Below are positions 22,578-22,684 of a stretch of 22,684 nt of DNA, in pieces. The stretch comes from a virus. The DNA is taken from the IMG/VR virus record IMGVR_UViG_3300033998_000168, positions 1 to 22,684 of that record. One strand, 5' to 3'. The translations under genes and the position numbers were made by a program. Each line of letters starts with the position of its first letter. Positions within the stretch are counted from its first letter, which is position 1. The notes under the pieces were generated by a model. It was not told the origin of the DNA. It did no database searches and worked only from the letters and a program-made list of their open reading frames with translations.

Positions 22578-22684
22578 ATGCACAAAGTACAAATATTTAG
22601 GGGTGATACGTGGCGCAGGACATGGGAGCTCAAGGCCCCGGACGGCACGCCCGTTGACCTCTCCGGTGCGACGGCCCGGCTCAT
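22578..22684 (+). CDS. baseplate/fibre-attachment protein, BppU N-terminal-like (3' partial)
   Basis: Starts at ATG 22578, five bases after AGGAG (22568-22572), and runs off the right edge after 35 codons. The visible N-terminus has the pattern FRGDTWRRTWELKAPDGTPV followed by DLSGATARL, which is characteristic of the N-terminal domain of BppU-type baseplate proteins (R/Q-GDT...W.lkd.dG.pvdLtGat). In siphoviruses these join receptor-binding proteins to the tail tip. Length and C-terminal domain cannot be seen. Confidence 0.7.
   Translation, partial: MHKVQIFRGDTWRRTWELKAPDGTPVDLSGATARL

Overview
The window is a stretch of one temperate tailed-phage genome (or prophage). Almost every base lies in rightward genes that abut or overlap by 1-4 bases. 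No host gene, tRNA, rRNA, integrase or CRISPR array is visible. Packaging and head genes resemble transposable Mu-like phages: a DUF935 portal, a MuF head protein, gpG-, gp36- and gp37-like connector proteins, and a Mor-family regulator. The coat is lambda-like, with gpE-like capsid and gpD-like decoration proteins. There is a tail tube and a 1162-residue tape measure but no sheath, so the virion should be a siphovirus with a long flexible tail. High GC and NGC/NGG-rich codons suggest a high-GC Pseudomonadota host; that is an inference.

Layout. 1-850: end of the early/accessory region, with a PD-(D/E)xK nuclease cut by the left edge, a small zinc-finger protein and a short coiled-coil protein. 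853-4484: terminase small and large subunits, a Mor-like DNA-binding protein, and the portal. 4487-6249: a MuF protein with a C-terminal HExxH zincin domain, followed in overlap by a 67-residue gene. This looks like a phage-borne polymorphic toxin with a candidate immunity protein. 6250-6442: the only sizeable gap in the head region. 6443-8719: a protease with an in-frame nested scaffold, decoration protein and major capsid protein. 8726-10413: head completion and connector genes. 10417-15225: tail tube, two chaperone-like small genes and the tape measure. 15222-22684: tail tip, hub and fibre genes.

Two places in the tail-tip region stand out. From about 17.45 to 19.86 kb the composition drops to AT-rich. 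This block holds a tyrosine-rich protein and a fibre with about 14 YadA-head-type repeats, and its edges fall inside the flanking genes. It looks like an exchanged host-recognition cassette. The next gene opens with a strict 14-residue tryptophan repeat. Between 21,978 and 22,314 a small tail gene appears broken by an amber codon and by an 85-base block of roughly 22-base direct repeats ending in TTACA, which resembles the tip of a Tn7/Tn552/Tn402-type transposon.

How the genes fit together: terminase and portal package DNA into a shell built by the protease/scaffold, capsid and decoration proteins. The MuF protein probably sits inside the head and may be injected with the DNA. The connector proteins join head and tail, and the tube, chaperones and tape measure build a tail of about 170 nm (1162 residues at about 0.15 nm per residue). 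The tip, hub and fibre proteins bind the host. All family names come from reading motifs by eye; no database search was run.
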